Positions 12,505 through 26,000 of a DNA stretch of 64,000 nt are shown here, piece by piece. Location of the stretch: NCBI GenBank assembly GCA_026874595.1, contig CM049322.1:53719386-53783385 (forward strand), in the 5' to 3' direction. A program made the position numbers and the translations under genes. The DNA comes from Sipunculus nudus (lineage: Eukaryota > Annelida > Sipuncula > Golfingiida > Sipunculidae). The notes beneath the pieces are model-generated. The model had not been told where the DNA came from. It searched no databases and saw only the letters and a program-made list of their open reading frames with translations. Each line of letters opens with the position of its first letter. Within the stretch, counting starts at the first letter, position 1.

Positions 12505-13510
12505 CTCACAAACTGCAGTCGGAGAGTGAAAGTAACAGACACTTTCAGCTCTCGGTTACGAACATTACAAAGGGTTCCACAAGGTTCCTCGTTGAGACCA
12601 ATTAATATTTAAATGAATATTTTTTATACAGTCGGGGAAGCGAAATCGTACAACTATACAGATGACAAATCCATTTGCTATTATCATATAATTCAACAGA
12701 AGTATTGAAGCCAGCTCTAGAGGCTGAGAGTTGTCTTGCTTTGTAATGGTTTAGAATCAATCACACGCAAGCTAACCTAAATTAATAGGTCTATACATAA
12801 AATTTCAAGGCTTTGTATATTATAAATATAAGGTGGAAAATGTTACTATTTATTCAGCTGCTACTGAGGATGTTATTATTAAAAGTTACAACAATGTCAA
12901 AATACTCAGGATAATTTTTACATCTATTTCTGTTTTAATACTTATAGCATTGCAATTTGTTGCAAGGCAAGCAGAGAGCTCGATGTACTTTACACGCTTG
13001 CTAATCTTTCAGATATATCTAGCCGACTTTCAATTCTTAAGACCATATTTCCTATTTTTTGTTTGGCAATTTTGTGAGGCCAAGAACTCGGGAACTGGGG
13101 AAGTTACTAATCAGTTTCACGATTTGTACCTACCGGTATACCACAATTTCTCGACGCACATGCACCAGCTCTTAACAATATTGGTTGATGAAGCCTATAC
13201 ATAGGCCTATATTTGTTCAACGATTGATAAATATATAATATCACATGTTTTTTTAAAAATACTCCTCAATATTACCTCTAACATGTTATGAAATCTTGAT
13301 ATTGTCAGTGATCGAAGCAATTTCAGGAGAGTATGACCATTAGAGCTTTCTAGAGTAAAGACACTAGAAAATATGGCCTGAACTCACTCAGGTATACAAT
13401 TTGCAGCAAGCTATATATGGAATAACCTGGACAATGACCTTATAAATACTGCTCATCTGTAACAGTTTTTAAACAGACATTAAAAATTAAACACCTGGTT
13501 TGACGAAAGT
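12505..13510 (+). pseudogene. Decayed non-LTR retrotransposon reverse transcriptase
   Basis: Frames near 12540-12670 contain FQLSVTNITKG, then after a frame change VPQGSSLRP, a stop, and YTDDKSI. These match the order of the LINE motifs I..GVPQGS..GP and (Y)xDD, with the usual A of YADD replaced by T. About 40 residues on come LEAESCLAL, a stop, and WFRIN, like the L..W...N.L segment of LINE reverse transcriptases. Near 13395-13440 a frame reading GIQFAASYIWNNLDND resembles the C-terminal WN.LP block of LINE ORF2. Frameshifts and stops rule out function. Strand follows OLAH. The family cannot be fixed by eye. Confidence 0.6.
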
Positions 13511-14054
13511 AAACCAAAATGCATATCCAAACTCTGATCGTTCAGTATACGTCTTATTTATCATGAACTCATTAATTCTCATACTCACGAGTCATAGGCC
13601 TATAGTTTTAGATACTAGTTTTATCAGTAGCCCTAAAGAGAGACTTTAAGCTGTACTGTTTTTCATGATCATACATCTCATACTATATTTATTATACGTA
13701 ATAATTATGTTAGTTGTTCAAAACATTGGTCGACTTAGGTAGCAGTATTACTGGTTTTCCCGTTTTTGAAGACCCTATTATCAATAATACGTTTGAGTAA
13801 GCCAGTTATCATACAAGTTTCATAAAAAAGGGTACCGGCTGTGCAGCTGGTTAAAAAACCTTTCCCCTAAATTCTTAACAGATTTTGTACATGTATTTTG
13901 CTTTCTTTAATTTAGTGACTATGAAAAAAAAAAAAAAACACGAAAGAAATTTACACATGCAGAGGTGTTGCGAGTGGGTCAGGAACGATAAGCGTGGCAC
14001 CTGGTATGAGCCGGTGTTTCCAGCTTAATATTTCCCCGTTTGAAACGGTAAAAT
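13511..14054. other. Upstream flank of OLAH start
   Basis: No gene seen. Contains a poly-A run near 13924-13938 and ends with an in-frame TAA (14049-14051) two codons before the OLAH ATG. The proximal promoter or a 5' UTR exon probably lies here, but no core element is clear. Confidence 0.4.
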
Positions 14055-17000
14055 ATGGCGCATGTGGGCGAGTTGCTGGTCAGTGGAGTCGGGAGGGCGG
14101 GCAAGAAAGCCGGTGCCTCGTGTCGTTTGATCTGTTTTAACTGGGCCGGGGGAGGGGCAGCTCACTATATAAGATGGGCCAGAGACTTCTCAGACGAAAT
14201 AGAAGGTAGGTATTGGATTTGGTGCCTACTGCGGCAGTGATGGCTCTGTACTGTAGTCTGTAGACAGTAATGTCAGTATAGACCATATATTATATAATAT
14301 ACTATACTGATATGGTGCAAGTCTAGAATTCAGGCTGCTGTTCTGGACACGTTGAGACACCATGGATACATGTGAAATGTTGTAATAATATATCCAGTTT
14401 ACTCCTTAGTAAGTTAATGGTATCCTATATCCTTCCCATGTATCTCTTACCCTGTAATAATGTACAATTTATCTTTCCTTCACGCAATTTAACATGCTCG
14501 TATCCGTCATGATTCCAACCTCTTGCTTGTTTACACCACTTGGCCTATGTGCACATGTCCTGCCTACATCATTCACATCCGTTGTCTTGCGCCCTCCAGG
14601 CATTTGTACGCACACACATCATGGATATATTTGGTGTATTTCAAGGGTTAGGGTTCACAAATAAAACAGTGACTCCACCTTGTCTGCGGGAAGCGCGAGA
14701 CGGAGTACGGTTTAGTGGAAGGCAGTTAACAAAGGGCTGAGGGTTAATTTTTCAAGCTGTAGCGACGTCAGGGTGCCCTGACGATGCATACGCTTGACAA
14801 AAATTAACCCTCATTTTAACAACTATGACCAATTCTCAAAAGTCGATTTAAATATCCCACTCGACCCCTCACACCCAACTCGTCTGCAGTGGCAGCGCAT
14901 AGGACTTGTTTATCCATGATTGCTGGTTTGAATCCCGGTGGAGAGCTTCTCAATTGCATGTTATGTGTACTAATAATTGCATTTCTCATTACAGGTTCGC
15001 CACTAGACGGAGACACAGATACATACGGCAGACATACGAACAAGAGACTAGAAACCATAAACATAGACACCAGAAGTTTTATTCATCGACTGAAACTCAA
15101 TGGCTCAAACAGCAGCCTGAATTCTAGATGTGCTCCGTGATATATATCACTGTATGCAGAGCCACAGGATAACAAGGCCCTACCTCTGTTACCTATACTC
15201 CCTTCCAGCACCCCTGTCCAAGTAATTTTTCGTGATAATTTTTATACAATGCACAATAGCTTACCTTTATTTACACCTGAGGCAAATGTGGCATTTTCGT
15301 AAAGTGATTCCTTCCTTCTACCTTTCCCCCTTCCTATCATAGTCAATCAGTCACTGCATGCCTTCAAGTGTAGAATGTCATTAATAATACACAGTATATG
15401 AAAGATGAATAAATATGACACTGCCAGATACGACTTGATCCATTTGTGGCCCTGTAGTATATACAGAGCCACAGACCACTGCCTTCATTTATCCAGCAGA
15501 CGGAAAGCATACAAAAGGTTGATGCAGCACTTGTTCTGAATACTTTTGACCCTGTATGTTGAATGCTTGTAAAGTGAGGTTTCGTGACTTTTCCAGCCAG
15601 CCCTTCTTTAGAACACTATTTTAGCTCAGGTGACTCTAAGTCAACTGAGCTATAGTTATGGTCCTTTGTCCAATAGCTGTCCAACCATCTGTCCGTCCGT
15701 CTGTCCCCTAAACTGGCACTTTTTGAAATCATTGGACCTACGAATCTGAAATTTGCCGTACATTTAGAGGCCCCATAATCTACTACCATATCAAAAATTG
15801 AGTCACTACGACATTGTTCCTTTGTGATATTAAAAAAAAAATGCTTAGTTTTGTATTAAATCCCATTGTCACACTTAAAGACTGCATTATATCAAAACAA
15901 CTAATTAATATAAATATTCCTCTATATATGTCCTATGTAGATACCAGAAATTAGTTCAGTATTGTATAAATTATTGAAGTTATGGTCCCAAACATAATGA
16001 ACTTTGTAAAAAACAGGAAAAATATTTGCTCACTATACATGAGAACTGATGTAGCTAGAGATTTTTTTTTTGCAAGGATATATCTTTATTTAATCAAGAT
16101 TCTATTGTATAACCAAAAAAGATCTGAACATTGCAATTTTTTTAAGTTATTAGCATAAATATAAAATGGCTATCTTAAATTTTGCCCAAAATATGCTATG
16201 GCATGTTTTTTTCCTGTGAGTACTTTTGATTTCACAGCATATACACAAAGGATTCAATCTGTTAAAATCTCAAATTTTAAAATAAAAGCTAGAAAATTAG
16301 TCTACTTATTGAATTTCTGTTTGAGGCTCTTATCCTATTCACTCAATTTCACTGGCACAGTGAAACTCCAGCCAGCCCACTTCTGGTCACTGGAGGTCAG
16401 CTGTGCCAGGGTACCTGATTTATCATGGGCCACTGGTGGAGATCCACTGCTGTGGCAGGTGTACATGCACTGAATCTCATACCAACCCACCAAGTGTTAA
16501 GCAGTAATTGTTATTGTTTAAACTGGATTTCCTGAACTGTATACTGTTTCCACTCCAATATACAAAACTTTTTTCTTGAGATAGGAGTAATCCAGAAGAT
16601 GCCATATTGTAACATATGTAGCATTGTAAAAGAAATTTATTTCTTTTTTTTTTTAATAATTTTTGGGGAATCAAAATATAGTTAAACCTATCAGTATGCA
16701 TAATTTGATAATATATGAGCCAAGTTATGGATATATATAGTGGTGCAATTTAAAATTGTGAATTCTAAATCAAATGTTATTGTATCCCCAGACAAAGTCG
16801 GGGGATACTATGTTTTCATACCGGTCCCGCCGCCGCCGCCGCATATAAATCTTGTTGGCGCGATAACCCAAAAAATATTTCACGGAACTTTACCAAACTT
16901 GGTATATGTATAGATATGGGTGAGAGGACAACGCCTATTTAAAATGAGGTCATGAACTTTACTAGGAGAGTGTCCTTGACCTTGAATAGGTCCAATTTTG

Positions 17001-20000
17001 GGGAAAATCACACAAATTCTTTAATATATCAAGAAATCTTGCATGGATTTATCCCAAAATCAAGTTGATGGAAGATCATGGATAGGGTTGTCATGTTCCA
17101 GAAACTGGTGGCGCCACCTATTATTCTTTACTTGTTTTTGTGCCGTTTAATACCCCCAAAATTGCCACCTTACAGTACTGTGAGCATTATAAGTTAAAAA
17201 CTAATGGACAGATTTCTTTTATATTATGCATATACAAAGGTATGGGTTATGGGATGATGTTTATTTAAATTGGGGTCATGACCTTTCCTATGATAGTGGC
17301 CTTGACCTTGAATATTGCCATATAGGGTGAAAATCACACACCTCTTATGATATCTCCAGTGTTGATAGCCATATGGATTTCAAACATGACTTATGTATGG
17401 CCCACCACTAAAGTAAGAACCCTATAGGTTCTAGGGTCATGAGGTCAAAGGTCAAGGTCACTGGACTGGCATTTTAAAAGATACTGTGGATGCATTTTAA
17501 GCCAAACTTTCATCTTAGGTCTTCCATCTTGAATATATAGCTCACTTGCCAGTAGTGGATGATCCATATAAATTTTGGGGTCACAAGGTCAAAGGTCAAG
17601 GCCACAGGAGCTATCTGTCCAAAAATTAGTTTCTGGATGATAATTCCTGCTTTTAATGATGTATTGATTTCAAACTTGACTTATATATGTCCCATTGAAA
17701 AAGCAAGACTCCAATTGATTTTGGGGTCACAAGGTCAAAGGTGAAGGTCACAGGAGCCATCTGTCCAAAAATTAGTTTCTGGATGATAATTCCTGCTTTT
17801 ATTGATGTATGGATTTCAAACTTGACTTGTATATGTCCCATTGGAAAAGCAAGACCCAAATTGATTTTGAGGTTATGAGGTCAAAGGTCAAGGTCACAGG
17901 ACACACCTTTAAAAAGATGTGGATGCATTTTCAGCCAAACATTTCATCTCAGATCTTTCATCTTGCACATATAGTTCACCTGCCAAGAGAGGAAGAACCC
18001 TATCAATTTTGAGGTCACAATGTCAAAGGTGAAGGTCACAGGAGCCATCTGTCCAAAAATTAGTTTCTGGATGATAATTCCTTCTTTTATTGAAGTATGG
18101 ATTTTAAACTCGACTTGTATTTGACCCTTTGGAAAAGCAAGACCCAAATTGATTTTGGGGTCATGAGGTCAAAGGTCAAGGTCACAGGAAACCTTTTTGA
18201 AAAGATTGTTGATGCATTTTCAGCCAAACAATTCATCTCAGATCTTTCATCTTGCACATATAGTTCACCTGCCAAGAGTAGAAGACCCCTATCAATTGTG
18301 AGGTCACAAGGTCAAAGGTGAAGGTCACAGGAGCCATCAGTCCAAAATTTAGTTTCTGGATGATAATTCCTGCTTTTACTGATGTATAGATTTCAAACTT
18401 GACTTGTATATGTCCCATTGGAAAAGCAAGACCCAAATTGATTTTGAGGTTATGAGGTCAACGGTCAAGGTCACAGGACACACCTTTAAAAAGATGTGGA
18501 TGCATTTTCATCCAAACATTTCATCTCAGATCTTTCATCTTGCACATATAGTTCACCTGCCAAGAGAGGAAGAACCCTATCAATTTTGAGGTCACAAGGT
18601 CAAAGGTGAAGGTCACAGGAGCCATCTGTCCAAAAATTAGTTTCTGGATGATAATTCCTTCTTTTATTGATGGATGGATTTCAAACTTGACTTGAATTTG
18701 ACCCATTGGAAAAGCAAGACCTGAATTGATTTTGGGGTCATGAGGTCAAAGGTCAAGGTCACAGGAAACCTCTTTAAAAAGATTGTGGATGCATTTTCAG
18801 CCAAACAATTCATCTCAGATCTTTCCTCTTGCATATATAGTTCACCTGCCAAGAGTGGAAGACCCCTATCAATTGTGAGGTCACAAGTTCAAAGGTGAAG
18901 GTCACAGGAGCCATCTGTCAAAAAATTAGTTTCTGGATGATAATTCCTGCTTTTATTGATGTATGGATTTCAAACTTGACTTGTATATGTCCCATTGGAA
19001 AAGCAAGACCCAAATTGATTTTGGGGTGATGAGGTCAAAGGTCAAGGTCACAGGACACATCTTTAAAAAGATGTGGATGCATTTTCATCCAAACATTTCA
19101 TCTCAGATCTTTCATCTTGCACATATAGTTCTCCCGCCAAGAGAGGAAGAACACTATCAATTTTGAGGTCACAAGGTCAAAGGTGAAGGTCACAGGAGCC
19201 ATCTGTCCAAAAATTAGTTTCTGGGTGATAATTCCTGCTTTATTGATGTATAGATTTCAAACTTAACTTGCATATGTCCCATTGGAAAAGCAAGACCAGA
19301 TTTGATTTTGAAGTCATGAGGTCAAAGGTCAAGGTCACAGGACACATCTTTAAAAAGATCAAGGTCACAGGACCAACATCTTTAACAAGATTGTGGATTG
19401 TTAGATGGAAGAGACAATGAATATGCCAAGTGTCAGTATATGCTGCTAAAAATGGGGGTCTATTTATAAAGGGGGTGGGGGCCTACTATGTCTGGGGATA
19501 CTCTGGCACCTGCGGTGCCAAGAAATGTCTAGTTTTCAGATATTGGTTGTTTTGCAAATTTATAAAATTTATGTATAACAGTCCTTCGACTGGGTTCAAA
19601 AGAAAAGGGGAAGTGTCCTCTCTCTTCCATCCACGAACAAGCAAACGACCGACGTGGTGAACGGGTTTACTGCGAAGTAACAAACATACAATGATTATGG
19701 CGTGTTCCCATTACGAAGTTTGGTGACGGAATCTCATCTTTTTCTATTACAATGGAATTTTATATATAAATATTGTGGTAGTTACAATCCAGAGACATTT
19801 TAAGAAATACAATATTCAAATGCAAATGGGTTACAAGCAGTGTTACAGAATGTCATTAGACAAACGCACTATAATACAAAAGTACAGTGGATGCTCTTGT
19901 GAAGACAAATATGAGGCTTGATCGAGTGTTATAATACAAGACCGAAAATTATAAAATGAATTACGCCATTGACACACAAACCTTGATATTTGTAATAATC

Positions 20001-23000
20001 TTGTACAAAATTACGAACGCAAATAATAATGACTATCGTAGGCAATGAAGGCAATGCTTACCTGCGAAGTAACAAACATACAACAATTATGGCGTGTTGC
20101 CATTAAGAAGTTTGGTGACGGAATGGCGCAAAAATGAAGAATATTGAAGTCGTTTGTGCGGCAGAGTCAGATGTCAGGTGCAGTGTGACGTGTGCATATT
20201 AGATAAGTGAACTTAACCCTATAAGGAAATATATGCAAATGACTAATTAACTAGTGATGCCACCTGTCGGACATCATAGACACTAAAATGACCTTAAAAG
20301 ACTATAAATGGGGTGCCCTCTATTGGGCATCACTTACACTATTGAAGTATACACATGAGCCTGTTACATATGTCTTAAAAAAATTAATACATCTGTGTGC
20401 ATAATGTGATGTTATCTGATAAAATTATTGATAAATGTTGATGCAGTCAAGAACTGTGAATCAGCTTATATATTCAGTTATATATGTTATATTGCAAATG
20501 TATAAACTTGATAAACAATGTGATCTTATGCAAATATATTGCCCATTATTTTCCTGCTTAAGCAGAATATGAAATTAAATGATTGGCTATGTTGTCTGTC
20601 TCTCAGTCTATTTTTAAATATTTTATAGTTATGAATCAACCTTTTTCTTATAAGCACCTTAGAATTAAATTTCTTATCCTGTGTGTATATATACATGTAT
20701 ATGTTACTCCCACCATTAACCCCCCCCCCCCCCCTTGCCATTGTCCTTGCACCTGTGGACTTGGTGATAAGTTTTATTGCAACTATTTTATCAGTATATA
20801 AATGTGAAGTACCTTTATTTGTATAGGACCAGGATGAAATCTAGAAACCACACCGTTAACTTGTTGCTAAGACATTAGTGTTAGTATCAGAATTTGGTCA
20901 AATCAAGGATCTAAATAAGTAATATAATCTGCATGATTTCAGTGCTGGCAGTACGACTGCCAGGGAGAGAGGTCCGGTTGAGGGAGCAGCCATACACAGA
21001 TGCCGCGTCACTTGCCAGAGACGTCGCCAATTTAGTCAAAGACCAGTACTCTGATAAACCATTTGCATTTTTTGGTCACAGGTGAGTGCACCAGAATTAA
21101 ACTGTAAATTGTCTTGAGGTCTTTTTATATTAATAATTCAGTTAAAGGTTAGTAAAACATATTTTATAATAAAGAGGCATGAAGAGGCAATTCCCAAGTG
21201 GAAGAGTTAGTCAACATCTGACCATCTGGCCATATGCAAAGGTGCAAGCTCAGTTTGCAGTTGTCATTTTGGTGCTATGCATGGGTAGACTTATTAGCCA
21301 GGAGAATCTTAAGCATACACAAGATACAGATTTATTTCAAGTACATTATAGTTATATCTATTAAAATGTGGTATTGGCTGGCAAAAGAAAATGGAAATTA
21401 AACAGGCTATTTTCAGTGATGCAGGACTTTATTATGGTCTTGAGTCATCTCATTCATTGACTCCCCGAGCTTACTTGGATTGGAGGGCCCTGCATTTAAT
21501 TGGACTTATACTTCAACATGAAGTTTAGGACTGCATGTAATATATCCTTTAGAGAAATGCTCTGTTGCATACAATAATGACATAAAGCTACTTACATAAA
21601 ATACAGAAAATGACTTTATATATCAAGCCTCTCATCTGCATCAGGATGAAAATAAATGTAATTAAACATTCAGGTAAAATACATGTGTAAACAAGCAAAA
21701 TAAATATGTAAATCTCAAATTCTGTTTTTAATTTCTTTTAATAAGGAGAATTGTAACAGACTCAGACTTGGACTCGGTGCTCTATATGATTCAATCTCAA
21801 AGAAGGTGGACTTGGACTCGTGTTCCATATGACTGAGGCTCAAAATCGGTGGACTTTGACTTTAACCTCAAGGACTAGGACTTGGACCCATTATCCATAC
21901 GACTTGGACTCAAAGAAGGTGGACTTGGACTTTAAACTTTTGGACGCATATTCAAGTGGCGTGGGCTCGGACTTGCACCCAGACTTTACTACATCACTCT
22001 TAGTTATTATTGTATCCGCCAAAATGAAGTTTTGCGGATACTATGTTTTTGACCGGGTTCCGCCGAGGCGGCGGCGGCCGCGTTCATTTCCGGAGAACTC
22101 CTCTGAGACTACTGGACGGATTTTTCCGAAACTAACACAAATTATTGGGTCACATGTGAACTGGTGCCTGACCAAGTGGCCTTGACCTCTGACCTCTCTG
22201 CCCAGCGTCCATTTGTGCGTCTGTTTCCATACATAAACCCACATATCTCAGAAACCGTTTGACCGATCAGGGAAAAAATTTTTACACAAATGTAGCCCTT
22301 AGACAGCTTTATAACATACACAAAAAAGGTGGCACCACCTGCAACCATGTTTGCACAGTGTCCATCTGTTCATCTGCCTTGGGTTAAAATCGCTCATATC
22401 TCTGCAGTGGTTTGACTAATTCACCTAAAATTTGACATGCATATACATCCTAGATAGCTTTCTTGATTATATGACAGGTGGCGCCACCTTCATTCATGTT
22501 AACACTGCAGACATTAAAGCTCATATCTTGGTAACCGTTCGACCAATTAGGAAAAATTTTTTTACACAAATGTAGCCCTTGGATAGCTTTATAACATACA
22601 CAAAAATGGTGGCGCCACCTGCAGCCATTTTTGCACAGCGTCCATCTGTTCATCTGCCTTGGGTTAAAATCACTCATATCTCTGCAGTGGTTTGACCAAA
22701 TTACCTGAAATTCGGCATGCGTATACATCCCGCATAGCTTTCTTGATTTTATGACAAGTGGCGCCACCTACATTCATGTTCACGCTGTAGACATCAATGC
22801 TTATATCTCCGGACTCATTTGACCAATCAGGAAAAAAGTTTTACACAAATGTAGCCCTTGGATAGCTTTATAACATACACACAAATGGTGGCGCCACCTG
22901 CAGCCATTTTTGCACAGCGTCCATCTGTTCATCTGCCTTGGGTTAAAATCACTCATATCTCTGCAGTGGTTTGACCAAATAACCTGAAATTCGGCATGCG

Positions 23001-26000
23001 TATACATCCTGGTAAGCTTTCTTGATTTGATGACAGGTGGCGCCAGCTTCATTCACGTTCACACTGCAGACATTAATGCTTATATCTCCGGACTTGTTTG
23101 ACCAATCAGGAAAAAAAAATTACACAAATGTAGCCCTTGGATAGCTTTATAACATACACAAAAATGGTGGCGCCACCTGCAGCCATTTTTGCACAGTGTC
23201 CATCTGTTTGTCTGCTGTGGAATAAAATCACTCATATCTCTGCAGTGGTTTGATTTTTCCACCTAAAATTTTGCATGTGTTCTAATTCTCTTTGCCACTT
23301 AATCCATGCCTCACGTCACCCGTCCTACTATGATTTTGGCGGATACACGTTGTCGCTTGTCGACTACCCGTATTCTAATAACTGGTGAGTGGTAGTAGAA
23401 AGGAGGAGACATTCTTGAGTGGCATTAAAAAGAGACCACACACTTGATATTTTTTATTTTGACGGAAATTGGGGAAAAAGTTTTATGGAATTTAAATAAT
23501 GTGTAAAACTGTATTAATTTCCTTTAAAAAATATAATAACAAAATATAAGAAACCAGTCTTATTTATTGGTCATCTAAACAATACTACTTCAGCAGTTAA
23601 TAACATAATGAAGGAATTGTGTAATTTATTCTAAAAGTGATTTTTGTTACATCATTCCTATATCATTCCACAAAAATGAAAGTTAGATCATGGAAGTCTT
23701 GGTTAAATATCCAAAAGACTACAGATCTTAATGTAACTGCTCTTTACAACTAATTACTATTGTCCCAAAATTAAACCATCTGAAATTGTCTGCTGGTCTG
23801 GATTTTTAAAATAAGTACTGAATAAAAAACATGCTTGGATGACTATTGGTTTTGGAAAAGAGTTAAAAATATAAGACATGCAAGAAGTTGTATATAAATT
23901 AACCATTTGATATATCTTTTACAGTTTTGGATCTCACACATCTCTTGCTGTATCACATTACTTGAAAGTTCACCACCAGATGGAGCCAGTGCACCTGTTT
24001 GTTTCTGGAGCATATCCTCTATTTGTAAGTAATTTACAGTGAAGTTTCATTCATTAGAACACAGTCTATTAAAAAGGACATTTATCCATAATTTAAACTT
24101 GAGAACCCAAATTTTGACTATTTTATACAAACTTTTTACAAAAGTTAATTTGTTTATCTGAAATTATTATTTATTGAATCGGAAGGACAGATTGTCATAT
24201 GTGTATTTACAACTTATTAATGCTTGCATCATGGCACAATTTTATTTTGTGCATGACCACTCATCTGAACATTCATTTATCCCAACAAAGCATCGTATTG
24301 CTTGTTGATTGCAGAAAAAGTTGTAAGCTGCAGTTCATTTTTTCATAACATGTAAAATGTTACTTTTTAACTGTTTGTCAAAGACTTTTTAAATTCTATA
24401 AATAAAGTGCAAGTCAATAAAATCAATAAAAAAACTACACTTTTTTAGAGAATATTGTAAAATATATTGTAGATAAATTTTTTAGAGAGTTCAGGGATTA
24501 TTGAGGAGAATGATCATAGCTTACAGGCTTAATGATTAAGATGGGATAAGTAATTCTGCCGGTCAATTTATCAGACATTAAGGCATTCTAGTGTGTCCAC
24601 ATACTACATGCAGTGTTATAAATTCCAGGAGTCCCTGGGTAAATGTTGTTAAATTATAAACAAGGGACCCATGGGTCGTGGTGCTAAGCTGAGTTTAGTC
24701 AACTCTTGGCAAATTCAAAATTGACTTATTTCTGTTATTATACATTTTTTATCTATTTTGCATTGGAAAAGCTAATAGGAACTGGTCCTGCTATTTGATG
24801 AGAATCAACTACTTAATAAACTAGAGGTCTGCTAGTGCCCCCCCCCCCCCATCTTCTTGACTAAATTCAGCTGAGCTAAAAAGTGTATCCTGCTTTTGGT
24901 GCGTTTTCTGTCAGTTTAAAGCCCTACTTCTGACCCTCTTCCGTAAAAGAAATCCTGGCCATTTGGCATGCACAAACACGTGGCCTATACACTGATTATA
25001 ATATTTTAAGTGAACATCAACACCCTTGATGTTAATACTCAAGTTGACGACATAGTACACTGGCATATTTCCCCAGGTCATACTAAACATAAATGATGCC
25101 ACAACAATAAAGCCCTTGCATGTTCTGGTTGTGTGCTGTTTGGCCTGAGACCCCACAGCCAGCTGGATTACAGGTCCTTTAATTTATGTTTTAAGAGTTA
25201 TTGCTGCAAAGCTGGATTTTCTTTATTTTATTTATCATACCTTTTTTTATACATGTAAATTGATAACCTGCAGCAATATTTCATTTTATTTTTGGTGTGG
25301 AAGTAATTTAATGCAAATTGCAGTCCACTGAGTTGGTCCATGCATTGTAAAATTTGTTTGGGAAGTTTCAATTTTGAAATATAAGAATTTATGTATAAAG
25401 TCATAATATCTCTGTGTCTGCATATCATCACATGATTGTATACTGGTAGTAACAATTATTTTTATCTTTGTAGACTGAAGCAGGACAGCAGGTTCTTCAG
25501 TCTCGGTTACCCCCATCACAGGATGACGATGCGTTCATAGAATACCTCAAAAGACTTGGTAATACATATAGACTCTTTTCATTCCAGTGTTATTCACTCT
25601 TTACATTTGAGAACTGCATTAAGCTCAACCAAACTTGAAAGTCAGCAATCTCTGAGGTGGCCATCCTTTTGTTGTTTTAATATAAATGTTGGTCATTCCT
25701 TTTTGATGCCAAAGATTTTTGTGGCATCCCTATGAGAAATTTATCAGAGACTCATGGATGTGTTACTTCCCTAATGAATATTCATATTTTTGTAAGTTTG
25801 TTGTCATTATCAAAATGCGGACCCACCTATATATACTTGCATTAATTTTTACCTGATTTGAAAATAGATATTATGTAATGAACGGGTATGGATGTCACAA
25901 AAAGTCATAAAAAGTAACCAGGCATCTCTATATTACCTACTCAGTTAAAGAATACATATAATACTCAGGAATTTCTAGCCTTAAACATACAAAATGTTTT

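Noticed and set aside
12833-13204. 123-codon forward frame as a membrane protein gene
   Set aside because: It lies inside the decayed LINE between two reverse-transcriptase remnants, starts without context and has no family resemblance.
17559-19166. Many overlapping 60-75 codon frames on both strands
   Set aside because: They are translations of the 288-bp satellite units, repeated identically in each unit, and not genes.
22450-23262. Repeated reverse frames containing SNHCRDMSDF and RWTLCKNGCRW
   Set aside because: The same peptide appears in every 280-bp family B unit here and at 43923-44458, so it is repeat translation. Frames break between units.
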